A stretch of 64,000 nucleotides of DNA from Parietaria judaica (lineage: Eukaryota > Streptophyta > Magnoliopsida > Rosales > Urticaceae), in assembly GCA_954871525.1 (NCBI GenBank), contig OX940869.1, positions 24,456,001-24,520,000 of the forward strand, written 5' to 3'. Below are positions 45,101 through 58,130 of the stretch, one piece after another (position 1 is the stretch's first letter; each line of letters begins with the position of its first letter). The notes beneath the pieces are model-generated. The model had not been told where the DNA came from. It saw only the letters and a list, made by a program, of their open reading frames with translations, and made no database searches. The position numbers were made by a program, and so were the translations under genes.

Positions 45101-46069
45101 CAAATATGGAAAGAGAGGTGGGTTTGTTTCCTTGACATTCTTACAAAGACAGCTTTGTCCCTGATCGTGGGAACAGAATGGTTACCAAAATTGACGTTTG
45201 TTGTTCACAGAATGTAAAGAAGACTAATCCAGGAATTGCATTTACTGAAGTGGGAAGAGTCCTCGGAGACAAATGGAAGAAGATGTCAGGTATCCAATAA
45301 TACATGTTCTCAATTACAGAATAATGCTCTAATCGAATGGCATAATGTCCAAACACGGTGTTCGAGATTAATCGTGCCAACGGGGAATTCACCAAGGTGG
45401 TGAATCCCCTTTTCTCGAAATAATCCAAACAAAGCATAAAATATCAGTGATTCAAACAAGGAAAATTTGCGGCGTAAGTCATCGAGCACTAAACTCATAT
45501 TTTTGCAGCAAAATCACTAAAGTCGTACTTTTATTTCAAATACACTCTTGCGACGTTATATGTTTCATTTTTCGCCATGATAGACACGCCACGTCACTAA
45601 TTATGCTTACATGTCATGTGTGGGCTTCTCTCTCCCGTGCAACCGATGATTTTCGTTGCAAATTTCCCCTTTTTTGAATCACTGATAAATAATGGTAATA
45701 AACCAAAATTACCAAAATGAGAAAAATATTTTAATAGAAGAGATAAACGACCATCTTGCTCTTCCTCCTCCGACAATAGATAATCATAACCATCGCGGGT
45801 CTACCATATTGTTTAGGGACCCAGTCATGTGACAATTCCTCGTTGGGATGTAATATTTGAATCACATTCGAAGCTAATCCTTGTGGGACCCTCTTGGAAC
45901 ATGATAGTGTGTGCTGTGTTGTGACTTTTCTTCAGCGGAGGAAAAGGAGCCATATGAAGCGAAGGCTCAGCAAGACAAGAAGCGTTACAAGGATGAGATT
46001 AGTGGATACAAGAACCCACAGGCACAGCCCATGAATATCGACTCTGCTAACGAATCGGACAGCGAATAG
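39185..46069 (+). CDS. SSRP1: FACT complex subunit SSRP1
   Basis: Sixteen exons join in phase: 39185-39238, 40455-40640, 40895-41000, 41962-42098, 42298-42381, 42466-42560, 42785-42893, 43021-43107, 43191-43283, 43386-43583, 43873-44018, 44109-44250, 44525-44623, 44929-45117, 45211-45289 and 45936-46069. They give 645 residues, the usual plant SSRP1 length. The N-terminal SSRP1/POB3 region ([20 protein letters not shown]) is followed by tandem PH-like domains. A Rtt106-like part contains the IDYVEFQRH and [12 protein letters not shown] motifs. Then come an acidic stretch (DDDDDAVDP ... [16 protein letters not shown]), a Lys/Ser-rich basic region and an HMG box from about residue 555 ([20 protein letters not shown]). 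With SPT16 it forms FACT, which dismantles and rebuilds nucleosomes during transcription. Intron 3 contains a repeat remnant. Confidence 0.97.
41500..41830 (+). repeat. Dispersed repeat remnant in SSRP1 intron 3
   Basis: The core GAGAGTGACGGCCGAGCTCT, then TTCAATAAAATTAC and a GTTCATCCTCTCAG tail, resembles pieces near 30467, 30905, 32303, 33500 and 33643. The layout (TATTAGG-rich start, AATAAA-like tail) suggests a short LTR or TRIM-like element. Exact ends were not found. Confidence 0.45.
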
Positions 46070-46407
46070 AACCACCTTATCTCTTAATCACACCTTCCTT
46101 ATTCTTTAATGCTTTTTGTTGCCTTTTCTAAATGTTGTACTTATGCCTAATGATGCTCTTTATTTTATGGTCAACAATACATTTGCAAGACTGATGAGCT
46201 AATTAAAGTGAAGCCGGTGTATTTTTATGAGTAGTTGAGCTTGTTTTTTGTTGGTTAATTTATAGTAATGCCCTTAAACCTTTGTATTTTTAGTGTAATT
46301 TATCTTTCAATGTACAACTTCCGATTTAGTATGTCCTTACTGACCCGTTAAAAAATGAAAAATGTAAATACATGTCAATTAGTTATCAAATTTCATTAAT
46401 ATATATA

Positions 46408-46865
46408 GGGTTAATAACGGTAAAAGTACACAAAGTTTGGTCAAAGAACCCCTTGTGTACCCAATGTTTAAAAGTGGTGGCAAAAGTACTCAAAGTCACA
46501 TTTGGGGAGTTGACCACTCAATTCTCGTAACGCAGTTAATTTATCCGTTAACTCTGGCGACATGGACAAACGTGGGTTGCTACATAGAAATTTTTTGTCA
46601 CGTGGATGAGCCCACATTAGCCTCGTTTATGACAAAACAACGAATTAAACCCCTAATTGGGCTCGTCCACGTGGCAAAACATTGTCATGTCAGCAACCCA
46701 CGTTTGTTTACGTGGCCAGAGTTGACGAGTAAGTTAACTGCGTTACGAGAATGGAGTGGTCAACTCCCCAAATGTGACTTTGGGTACTTTTGCCACCACT
46801 TTTAAACTTTAGATACACGAGGGGTTCTTTGACCAAACTTTGGATATTTTTACCGTCATTAACCC
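46408..46865. mobile_element. Fold-back MITE-like element, copy 2
   Basis: The 458-bp element starts GGGTTAATAACGGTAAAAGT and ends with the complementary ACCGTCATTAACCC. The inverted arms extend for about 130 bp and more (TTTGGGGAGTTGACCACTC against GAGTGGTCAACTCCCCAAA). It is flanked by ATATATATA on both sides, compatible with a 9-bp target duplication but low in complexity. Confidence 0.78.
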
Positions 46866-47624
46866 ATATATATATATTAGATTGCGTAATTACGTTCAAT
46901 CAATCAGTCTAATTATTGAAAGATTATTCAATGTGTGACGGGTCTCCTCCGTTTAGGCTGTTTTTATGGTCTTTCGGATGTTAATTTTCTAAATTGTCCG
47001 TTATTTCGCAAAAATTTACATTTCGGAAGTATGCGAAAATCGCTTCATGTACCAAAATAGTGAGCAAATTTGAAAAACATTTTTGTGAGTGACTTGAATA
47101 CTGCATTTTGGAGGAGTAAACTAGTCAATATATAACATAAATATAGATTATTGCTGATCAATAATGGATGTTAGTACATTGTATATACAACATTTTTTTT
47201 TAATACTAAGATGTAAAGTTCAGGGTACAATAGTTCAATCACTAATTTTTTCATGTTGCGTAAAATGGTTAATATTCAAGTATAATTGAGCTTATAAATT
47301 AATTAATTAATTAATCTTGCTTTGCTAAAACTATTGAAATTCTGTAGTTGAAACTTGAAATAAGTCTAGATCTCACAAGATACAAACCAATTCTTGATAA
47401 TTCTAACGTTGATTAAAAGAGCAGCTCAAAAGGGGCCTCTCGAAACTACCTTTTCTTAATTATTGGCTTCTTTTATGCTTCCATTCCAAGAGCAAATGAA
47501 CATCTTATGACTCAACCCTCCCACACTTCTTTTCCCTTGCTTAAGTTAAACACCGGTTTTTTTTATTAATAGTTCCGAGAACCCAAAGAATAATGAAGAA
47601 ACAAAAAGAAAATCAGCGAGTAAT
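46866..47624. other. Intergenic DNA between SSRP1 and the pectate lyase
   Basis: AT-rich, with no gene seen. It includes the likely 3' UTR of the minus-strand pectate lyase on its right side. Confidence 0.4.
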
Positions 47625-49974
47625 CTAGCATTTCTGGCCCGCGTGGCAGTTGAGGGCGCCGGAAAAACGGGTAAGTCTGGAGACGAATGTCCCCGGCTTG
47701 GCCTTGATCATGTCTTGCCTCCCAAACGGCCTTTTCTCTTTCGGATTTCCGGATTGAACAAAGAATGCTCCGTTCATCATCAGATCCCCCTCCGATCTCC
47801 ACGTCCACCTCTTCCACTCCCACTCCGCCGCGTAGTCCCTCTTCGTCACCTGCACGTTCACCCAAAATTTATCGTACACCGTGACAGAACCAAGTACAAA
47901 TCCAATAGTTTCCTAATTTAGTAAGACCGGTCTCAAATTATTGAGTCGGGAATAGTCAACATCACGAGGGGGCATGTTAAGTATTGAAGTGAAGTGTCGT
48001 TACCTCCTTGGCAGCATTGTTGTGAGGAGCGATAAAGCGGTTGCCCTGGCTGATAATGGTGGGGTGGGAGCTGCCACCGATGGCGTACATGAGCCAGTGA
48101 GTGTAATCGTTGTTTACGACGTGGAAGAAGCCCCATCGGCACCGGGGCATCCTCTGCACCAACCCTCTTCCGAAGTGGTTGAACGCCACCGTCACTTGCA
48201 TCACCTTGTCTCCCTCGAAGCTGTCACTCGCTCCGAACAACATCACCTGAAACAAACACATACACATACGTACTATCAAACCCTCGGAAACACAAACAAG
48301 ATATACATATATATACGCTACTTTTTAACCAGACTAGACTAGTTCCGTTGGTTGAGTATTTGAAATAGTATCTTCGAAATCGGCGACAGAATGAAGACTA
48401 CAACTCTTTGAAAATTTGAGAAATGTCGAAAGTAAAAATTTCAAACTAAATCTTCAATTTTAATAATATTTTTTTAACTAAATTTTTAAAAAATATGGGG
48501 AGGGCTAGGGCCACCTTGGTTGGTCCACCGCCGCTTAAGATACACGGTTGAAGCCACACCACGTAAAAATATTATAATCACGGGAATCGAGGGGAAAGTT
48601 ACGTCGTTGTGGTGGGTGAAATGGCAGTTGGAGACGGTGATGGCGGTGGAGCCTTGAATGGCGTCGATGAGGCCGTCCTGGCAGTTGGACATGGAGATGT
48701 GGTCCAGCCAGACGTTGACGGATCCGAAGATGGAGATTCCGTCCCCGTCGGCCATCGTGCGGTACCCTATGTGGTTCACGGAGTCACGGATCATTCCTCC
48801 GGAGCTAGCCACAATGTCGTGGATGTGCAACCCGTGGATGATCACGTTCCGCACGAATTGGATCGTGAGGCCGGCCCCGTTGGCGATGTGGACGTTGGCG
48901 CCCCGGGCGTCGATGGTCTTGTGGCTGGTGATGATAAGCTCCTGCGAGAGGCGGATGACCATGCTGCGCGCGAAGATGATCCACAGCGGCTGCTTCTGGA
49001 TGACCGCGTGGCGCAGCGTACCCGGACGCGGGCTCTGCACGTCGTCATCCGAGGGGTCGGTGACGAGGTAGTAGCGCCCGGATTTCCCTCCAGTGGTGTG
49101 GCGGCCGAAACCGAGCACGCACTTGGCGAGGCGCTTGCGGTCAGAGGCCCAGTCGCTGCGGCAGCGCCAGCAGCGGTCGATGGGGTTCGTGGCCTGGCAC
49201 GGCCCTTTGTACCGCCGCAGGTTCCTCCGTGTGCTGTTTCTCCCGTCCACCGCCCTGCGCGTTCGTGCACGAGTCAACTTAAGTTTTACCAATATATTTT
49301 CGTCTCTCCAATGTAATTTGTGCATGTTATTATTCAGAATAATACTCTATATATGAAATGTTGATTGAATTCAACTTTTAAAATTTAGAATTGTAATATA
49401 TATATTGCCAAATTAACTGGGAAAAAATACGAAGTGTAGATCTTTTGCTTTGTATTTTCCAAATAATGACTATATATGCACAATCTTTTCTTATTAATTT
49501 ATGATTCCAAAAAATAATTTATACATGTTTTGTATCATTATATAGTAAAAGGAATGAACTCTTAATTATTGCTCTAAAATTCTTTTATCATTTTTCGTTT
49601 TCCGTCGAACATACTTGTTTTGTACGGGCTAGTTTTTTTCGTCGTGCAATTTACCGTCATGCGAAATCTCAAACGTAATACCCGTGAGACTCAACGTATT
49701 GTCACAAAATAATAGTGTGGTACATAATGAATTTAAATAGTTTTGTGTGTCGAGGAAAATACATTGGCGGGTTTACGTACTTGTCAACTTCTTCATTGAA
49801 GCTCTGCGTGACTTCTTCGGGGTTGGGATTATACGCCTTCTCGGCTTCCTCTCTCGCTTGGATTGCGCGCCTCTCCCACGTCTCATCGAAGTCGCCGATG
49901 TTGGCCCGCAAGCTCGGAACTAATACCAAAACCGACACTAAAAAGACCAACAAACCTAGCTTCGTCGACCCCAT
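47625..49974 (-). CDS. Pectate lyase (PL1 family)
   Basis: Four minus-strand exons join in phase: 49974-49781, 49254-48603, 48246-48004 and 47849-47625. They give 437 residues. A signal peptide ([20 protein letters not shown]) is followed by the plant N-terminal region ([20 protein letters not shown]), a CWRCRSDW cysteine block and the parallel beta-helix core. The core shows [49 protein letters not shown] and [12 protein letters not shown]. The catalytic segment is [17 protein letters not shown], with the essential Arg, followed by [12 protein letters not shown]. The enzyme cleaves de-esterified pectin by beta-elimination in the cell wall with calcium. One minor change is IFARSM where most family members have IFARDM. 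The length and domain order are complete. Confidence 0.95.
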
Positions 49975-52581
49975 GATGATGATGATGTAGCAAAACTTTT
50001 TTGTCTATTGATTGATAAATGACATATACGTGTATATGTCAAGCTCAATGAAACCCTAATAAAGGTGTGATTGAGGCCTTGATTTCCATGCAAGCATGGG
50101 AATTTATTTGCTTGTGTTGGTGATCAATCTACACAATTTGCTAAGAAATTAGGGAACGCTTAATGAAGATGATTAAATAGCAAATAATCACAAGAGCTCA
50201 AGGCCCTCCTTGATTTAAGGCTACTAATTAAGGTCAATCTGTTAATAACCTATATGCTAAATTCAGGGCTCATTTTATAAGTATCTAATTAAAGCCACAT
50301 CAAGGCAATTGCCACCCATTGCTAATTATAATTTAATTAATGTCATTGAATGTATATTGAACCCTAATTGTAGTTTATAATCTCATTTCTTATAGGGTTT
50401 TCTATCATTAGAATTGATCAGTTGTTGCTCAGCTCATTGTAGTGTATGTACACTAAAATTGATAATATTTATTGTATAGTTTTAGCACTAAAATTAGTCA
50501 TATAAGTTTATTCTTCGTTTTTTTTAGTGTTATTAAAAAAAAATTGACTACTAATATCTGTGATATGTTGGACTCTTTTTTTTTTTTTTTATAGAATATT
50601 TGGTCAAAATATAATAACTGTTTGATGGTCCTCAAACAGTTAATATAACTTTTTTATGAATAGCTGGAAATGTGTGGAAAATATTGAACAGAAATATCAA
50701 CCATCCAGCTTGAGGTCAACTCTATATTAAGAATTTATCTCCTTTTTTTGGGACAATTTGTTTTTGACTAGTTTCACACCAAGTCAACAATTTACATTAA
50801 AGCATAATATTACAACTCAGTAGTGTCAAATACATTGAAGTGAGATCGATGATGGGTTTACAAACGAAGAGAAAATACTATATTTGAATCAAAAACTCGA
50901 ATTTTTCTATTTCTTCGACAACTGAATTGGAGAAGAAGCGTTACAGGATATTTATAAAATCTTAAGACATCCGAAAAAGAAAAATAAAAGTGGAAATAAA
51001 TAAATGCATGTCATAAAGTTGAACAATCATAGCGAATAAATACAAGAAAAAAAGTTGACGAAAATTCCTACAACTACCGATTTGAGTCTTTAGGCAACGG
51101 AATTCGACGAAAATAATTTGACCTCGAAGCATAATCACGAGTCTTTTTGTTCGGGTGTTTCTTCGAAAAATGCTAATTAGCTGATGTCATTTTCCGTTAC
51201 ATTAGTCGTGCTAGTCCAGAATCGTGAACTATTTTTCCATCGCATCAGAGATTAAACTAATGAATATGTGAAACCTTTTTGTGTGTTTATTATCGTATGA
51301 AATTAATAAAGAAGAAGAAAAGCAACGGGTCTTTTTTATCATTAACAATTGAAAGAAAGGAAGGAATGAAGGAAAAAGATTATTGAAAAGGGTTTTAAGG
51401 TCACTAACATGATATCAATGTATGATACTAAATTGCTTCTTAGCTTTTAAATTTTATTTTATTTGCCGAATCACTAGAAATTGCTTTAAAATAAATCACT
51501 CGTCAAACTATTCCTTCCATGCGCCACTTTGTTGAAAGCAATTCTAAGATTCATCTTTGTTAAGAATTCATTTAATATGGACTTGGCGATGTCACACGGA
51601 TGCTAATAATGTACTACTACCAACAAATCAATGTGACTTGTCTTGTAATTTGGCAAAAATATATAGATATATATCAAACACAATAAACGAAAACACGAAA
51701 TCGCACACAACAACTCTACGTGAAAACTCGATTTAAAGAGAAAACCGCAAAGGTGTGTAAGTTAATTAAAACGTGACGGCTAAGTTTTTAAAATATGACC
51801 ATGAAAACGGATTTGGATCACAAAGTCGAACGGCTATTTTTACTTTTCCAATATGAAAAGAATATTGGGTATTGCCGGCTTACTCTAGAGTCTTGATATT
51901 CAAAAATGAGGTTTGTAAATTGTGACTTTTGATTAGCTCATTGATTTATCTGTGGTTGTATACTAAAAGAGATTGATTCATGAGTTTGAAATTGGGAAGC
52001 CACAAGAAGAAGAAAGAGATATCACTAGGTCACTACTAGATATTTTGAGAGCATATAAAGCAAATTCCCACTCACACTTATTCCAACACTTTTGATCTTA
52101 TTTAGCAAAAATTCTTCCCTTATAATACTGTTTACCACTCATAGTCAGGGCTCCTATTACTTCCCTTGCAATTCTCTTCTTTATTCTTGCAGCAACCCTA
52201 GCTAGAGAGAAATCCAAAAGCAATTGCTATCATAAACATTCATTATATATAGCTCATAATCACCAATATGAGGATTAGTGTAATTTAACATGCATGTAGT
52301 TACAATTTAACAAACTAGCATGATTTGCCACAAAGAATAAATATCACATTTGAATCAATTTTTATTTACCTCGCAACTGCATCATTAAAGACCTTAGTTT
52401 TCTTTACTTATATAATTGTTTTCTTAATTGAGAGCGAGAGATGAGACGCAATTTTTTTATTACTATTAATACTACTGAATTGTATCGCGCTCCGAGCGGT
52501 AATAAAATAATTGGATATAAATTTTGATGAAAAATATTGAACCATTTTTTTATTATTATTTAAAAGACATAATCCACATCA

Positions 52582-52661
<80 letters not shown>

Positions 52662-53301
52662 CATGAACAATAATTAGGCTTATAATATAAGAACCCAACA
52701 TGAGTACCATGGTAAAATTCATTCTATTACAATTTTACAAACTAAGCATAATTACCCACCAAAATGATCACATTTTTCACCATGATAAAACCTTAATCTT
52801 TTTATATTTATTTTTTAAATGAAATGGAAAAGAAAAGAAAAAGCCTAGCAAGTGAGATTTTAGACTTACCATGTCACACCCTATGTAGCCCTTCTTTCCC
52901 TAAAGAACATGGCCAGAAGAAAACATAGAATCTTCCCTTTTGATCATTTATGACCAGAATGCCCTCACCTTTCATGAAGAACCAAGTTTCCTCTGGTTGC
53001 AATCTGACCATCTCTGCCATTCACAGACCAAACCATCACCAACAAGAGGACCAAATCTCTACACATCAACATTACCAAGTAGACAACATGGCAAATCAGA
53101 ATAATTTTCACACCAAGAGAGACATATGTATATATTTATATATATATATGGTCATTCTCTTGGGAATAAGAATAAGTTTTGAAGAAGCTTCTAATATCTG
53201 ACAAAGCAGCAAATAAGGAATAATCAGGAGTTTGATATAATACCAAGAAAAAATTTCATTTCATTACACTAAGAAAAGAAGAAGGAAAGAGGTTTGTGAC
53301 C
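49975..53301. other. Intergenic DNA with (AT)n-(AG)n microsatellite
   Basis: Promoter regions of the divergent pectate lyase and PIN8-like genes, AT-rich. An (AT)n tract at about 52587-52631 runs into (AG)n at about 52632-52659. No supported gene in about 3.3 kb. Confidence 0.45.
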
Positions 53302-55829
53302 ATGATTTCCTTAGGTGACGTTTACCACGTCGTTACGGCCACGGTCCCATTATACGTCGCAATGATCTTGGCCTTCATATCCGTGAGGTGGTGGAAAATC
53401 TTCACCCCGGAACAATGTTCCGGGATTAACAAGTTCGTCGCGAAATTTTCGATCCCGCTTTTGTCGTTTCAGATCCTCTCGGCCAATAATCCTTACAAGA
53501 TGAACCTGAAGCTGATACTCTCGGATTTTCTTCAGAAACTGCTTGCTTTTGTGGCTCTGACAGTGATCACTAGAGTCACTTCCAAAGAAGGCTTGAACTT
53601 CGTTATAACGGGCATGTCGGTGTCGATCCTTCCCAATACGTTGATTCTCGGAATTCCGCTTCTGAAGGCCATGTACGGCGAGGAAGCGGGTAAGCTTCTC
53701 GCGCAGATTGTCGCTTTGCAGAGCCTGATTTGGTACAATATCTTGCTGTTCCTCTACGAGTTCAACGTTGCCAAGACTGCCTCGGTCACGCCATCGTCGG
53801 AGGCCACAGGTGAATTTGCGTCTTAATCTTATTACACAAGTTAATTTTGCTCTAAAATCATGACAGAAGTACCTAAACATGAGCAATAACTAATACATTT
53901 CAGTTTTTTTTTCTTTCTCTTAGTAGTTTTCTTCTGAAATTATAAATTATAGCAATTTCAACTTCACCTAATTGGAAAATCGACGATTTTTGTCAAATTT
54001 TAAGCCACGTAGAATGTTAGACAAGCTAGCTAGTACGATAAAAACACTAACACGTGCGTTGTACACGACTTAAAAACTTAAAAAAAACCAACTATAATTT
54101 ATCTTCGAGAATAGTAATTGCTACAATTAAAAATGAAGTAGAGACGGACCCGGTATCTAAATGCGTGTGGCTCATGACACCCCAAATTTAAAGAAAAAAT
54201 TTAAATAAAAAAAAAAAACTAAACATTAAAATATATATATATTTAAATATTTGTATTGGTCCCCGCAATATGACTTTTTGCATTAAGCCGCCCCCGATTT
54301 AAAATTCTGGTACCGGTCCCTCAAAGGAGCTTATAAAATTTAGCGAAAAAATAGACTAATTCAAAAAATTCAGAGAAAATAATTACTCCATATTATATAT
54401 ATATATGTGTATATATATATAATGAACAAATCTTGGTGATTTTTGTGGTGAAAGATGAAATAGAGAGTCCTCAAGAACTACTGTCGAAAGAGGACGTTGA
54501 GCAAGCAAGGATCAGAAGCACAAGTCCCAGGAAGACCAAAACATTGCTCATTCTCTTAACCGTTGGGAGAAAGCTCGTCGGAAATCCGAACACGCATGCC
54601 ACGATAATCGGTCTCATATGGGCTTGCGTGAAGTTCAAGTAACTTCTCTTCTTCTTCATTGCTTTGATCTCAGCAACATCCCAGCACTGCTGAAAGTTCA
54701 TGTCTTTCTTTATTCTGATATGTTAAAGGTGGAAAGTGAAACTTCCTGAGATTGTTGACCAGTCGATTTCGATTCTCGCAGACGGAGGGCTCGGTATGGC
54801 AATGTTCAGCTTAGGTACGACGAGTATGACCAATATTTCTTCCTACATACTAAAAATTGAAAAACGGTCGTCCTAAAAAAATGACTCGTACTTGTAGGTC
54901 TTTTCATGGCGTCGCGAGCTAGCATAATAGCGTGTGGGACGCGAATGGCTAGTGTGGCGATGGGCCTGAAGTTCATCGTGGGGCCGCTCTTGATGGCCGC
55001 TGCTTCGCTCGCCATTGGACTCAGAGGAACTCAGCTCAAAGTCGCAATTGTTCAGGTCTTGATTTAATCAATAAACTCTCTATTATAATGCTATTAATCT
55101 AAATTTTGTTAATATTCTTCACTTGTGCAAAGGAAAATCGTAGTAACAGCAAAAAAAAATAACACGGTGAGATTTAAAAATACCAAAACAAAAATTTCTC
55201 AAATATCAAATTAAACAAAGCCATTTATAACAAATAAACACATAATAACATTTTAAACATGTTTAAGCAAGCAATACCAATTTATTAATTTAGTATACAT
55301 AAATAGTGTTAGAAAAGTACAAGAATTGATAAATAATTATTTTTATTAATACGAGCCGAGCCAAAGTATCTGCGACTTTGAACCCCTACCCCTGCATAAA
55401 ACCAACATATAGAAATAATGAGTTGAGTATTAATTCATATCATATTTATAGTTATACACTCTATTACTATTGTAACTAATTCTTATTTATTAGGGAAATT
55501 CGCGGAAATATACCTGATTGATAATATAAGATGCACTTAAATGCACTCTAATTATTTTATGTTTTCCGGGTTTAACAATGACATTAAATATGAACAATAG
55601 GCAGCTCTTCCTCAAGGAATCGTTCCCTTCGTGTTTGCGAAGGAGTACAATGTACATCCAGAAATTCTAAGCACGGGGTAACTTATTCATCTTTTTTTAA
55701 TCTTTTGTTTAACACAAAAATTATGAGTAATTCGGTATTTAAAATATTGTGTTGTGTTGCAGGGTAATTTTCGGGATGATAGTCGCGTTGCCTATAGCAT
55801 TGGTGTACTTCTTCTTGTTAGCGCTTTGA
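53302..55829 (+). CDS. PIN8: PIN-type auxin transporter, short-loop PIN8-like
   Basis: Six exons join in phase: 53302-53809, 54455-54638, 54729-54814, 54898-55055, 55601-55677 and 55763-55829. They give 359 residues. The five N-terminal membrane segments include [37 protein letters not shown] and [16 protein letters not shown]. The central loop is short (about residues 165-200, with RIRSTSP), unlike the long loop of plasma-membrane PINs. The C-terminal half has [63 protein letters not shown] and a [13 protein letters not shown] end. Blocks match PIN8 better than PIN5 in memory-based comparison. Short PINs move auxin across the ER membrane and PIN8 is pollen-associated in Arabidopsis. The ATG at 53302 is the first with the conserved [11 protein letters not shown] start. 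Confidence 0.93.
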
Positions 55830-57641
55830 AATTCCATGGCTGGAGTTTGAGGAAGAACATTATAACATATATACTATTATTGAGTAGAATTCAGAAAAGA
55901 ATTAAAACCGTTACAACATGATTTAGAGGCCAAGAAAAAGTTAGTGGTCGGATTGTTGTAGAGTGACTTGAGAGTCGCATTCAATTTATTCAATCGCTTT
56001 TCAGATTGTAATAATTTAGTGTGACTACTAGTGATCATATAATGTATTATTGAAGAAAATACGGGTTAAAATCATAAGGTTAGTTTATACTAACACATGA
56101 ACAATGAGATCTTATTGTACAAGTGAGCATAGACTGATAGCTTCTAAGTGAGACGACACATTATAGGAAATGAAATACTACTACTCATTGTATTCGAGCT
56201 CTGAAGGTTTCACATCTTTCATGTTGATAAATTTTAGAGTGCACTTACTATTCCTCAGAAATTTGTATTTCTAACAAATGGCCAAAATCCATTCTTTACT
56301 ATGGAATCAGATCATCGAGTTCTAAACCGTTTGAACTTGTTTCCGACGGAGTGCGGGGCACTGTCAAGAGAACGTTTTGTCCGACATACCTTGATTTCCG
56401 AGATGGTTCCTTGCCTCATTTCTTCGTCATATTCCGAGTTCTGGAAACATTAAGGTAGTGTGTTAGACATTGGAAACAAAAGTGTTGGGTTCTTTAGGAT
56501 GCCGAATGGGCACCCTTCGGGGGGCGGTTAAAAATGGATTTTTTTTTTATTATTATTCTTCGGTACAATTTTGCGGGTGGTACTGTGTTTGGGGCGGTGC
56601 GCACGCTAAAGCCAGAGGAACATGTCAGGTGGGCTAGAGGACAACCGATATGCATGAAAAGATCTTTGACACGACCATTGATGCAAATTCCGATCAATAG
56701 TTTTGATTTCGTCTATATGTTGTTGTGAGTGTATGACTCCTTCCTCCTCCAAAACCGTTAGCGAGTGTCAATTCCAAGCCTTGCATTTTCTCGGGGCATT
56801 CACGACCGCTCAATCAACCAGCGTAGTTAGGGTGATCGCGTGTGCTGTGCGCGCGCAGCGTAGCGCAAGAGTTGAGAGTCTTCACATCCTCTCACTCAGA
56901 TTCTTTCATTCCTAATTCTTGAGTTGGTTGTTCCAAGCATGGCTTCTTCTTGATGCGACGTGAGCAAATTTGTAAAAAATTGAGAGAGAGAATTTTTTAT
57001 TTATTTATTTAAAATGAGGTAGCGTTATTAGTCAAGATTACATGTATTCATATAACAAGATATATTTTCACGATAAGAACAATCATTACTATTGACCGCA
57101 AGTATTATCGGCCAAGCTTACATATATACACGATTCTGCAAGGGATTGAACCCAAGACCTCTTGAAGAGTCTTATAATGAATTTATTACTAGCTCCAACA
57201 AGCTTGGTTAAATGCGTTTTTTTTTTAATAATAAATTTTGGTTGTATATGAAAACCGCTTGACAAAATATAATTATATTCGAAACTTTAAATATAACTTG
57301 TCAATAAAAAAAACCTTTTAATAAATCAAAATAATAAAAAACACACACTAAATTGTGTAAGAAAAAAGAAGAGAGAAAAGAATCTTCTTTGAGGCCAGTG
57401 GTAGTTTCATTAAATATTTCTCAAACATTTCACATTTTAAATTTAAAACTTCTATAAACACATAAAAATAAATTTGGTTTGTTGTGGGACGTAAAACACA
57501 GAGTTTTTCCAAATTAATAAAGATCAATATATATTTATTCTGACAACCGTAAAACATGGCAGTCTCAAAATGTATGCCGTCATTTTGCCATCTGGGTTTT
57601 TGACTTAGCTCAAAAGATACCTTATATTATAATATAATATA
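55830..57641. other. PIN8 3' region and intergenic DNA
   Basis: No supported gene. A possible tRNA-derived (SINE-like) piece is read on the minus strand at about 57100-57230, with a B-box-like GGGTTCAATCCC. The GC-richer stretch 56500-56900 holds only short unsupported ORFs. Confidence 0.4.
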
Positions 57642-58130
57642 GGGATAATTACGGCAAATATACCCAACCTTTGGTCAAACTTCCTCCCGTGTACCCAACC
57701 TTTAAAATTGGCGGCAAAAGTACCCAACCAGCGTTGACTGTGTCTTTGGCTAAAAAACGTTAACTTTTGCCGTTAGCATAGTACACGTGTCCGTTGCAAT
57801 GACATATTTTTTCAATGCTGTTTAATATGTATGAAATTTGATTAGTTCATGTGTGTGTTTTGGTAGATTATTTGCTGATTAATTTGTTGATTAATCTGAT
57901 AGATAGATTAATTCAGTTAGTTTAACCATTAATTCAGTTAAAAATGATAGTAATAAATTTTGGGTGGCTTATGTGGCATGCACACGTGTACTATGCTAAC
58001 AGCAAAAGTTAACGTTTTTTAGCCAAAGTCACAGTCAACGCTGATTGGGTACTTTTGCCGCCAATTTTAAAGGTTGGGTACACGGTAGGAAGTTTGACCA
58101 AAGGTTGGGTATATTTGCCGTAATTATCCC
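57642..58130. mobile_element. Fold-back MITE-like element, copy 3
   Basis: The 489-bp element starts GGGATAATTACGGCAAATAT and ends with the complementary TTTGCCGTAATTATCCC. The arms of about 180 bp are near-perfect inverted repeats (ACCTTTAAAATTGGCGGCAA and its complement, TAACTTTTGC blocks). It is flanked by TATAATATA on both sides, a 9-bp direct repeat of the length made by Mutator-type transposases. Confidence 0.85.

Noticed and set aside
48609..49316. 235-residue plus-strand ORF in the pectate lyase region
   Set aside because: It lies opposite exon 2 of the pectate lyase, whose motifs are unambiguous; the plus reading is Val/Asp-rich with no domain.
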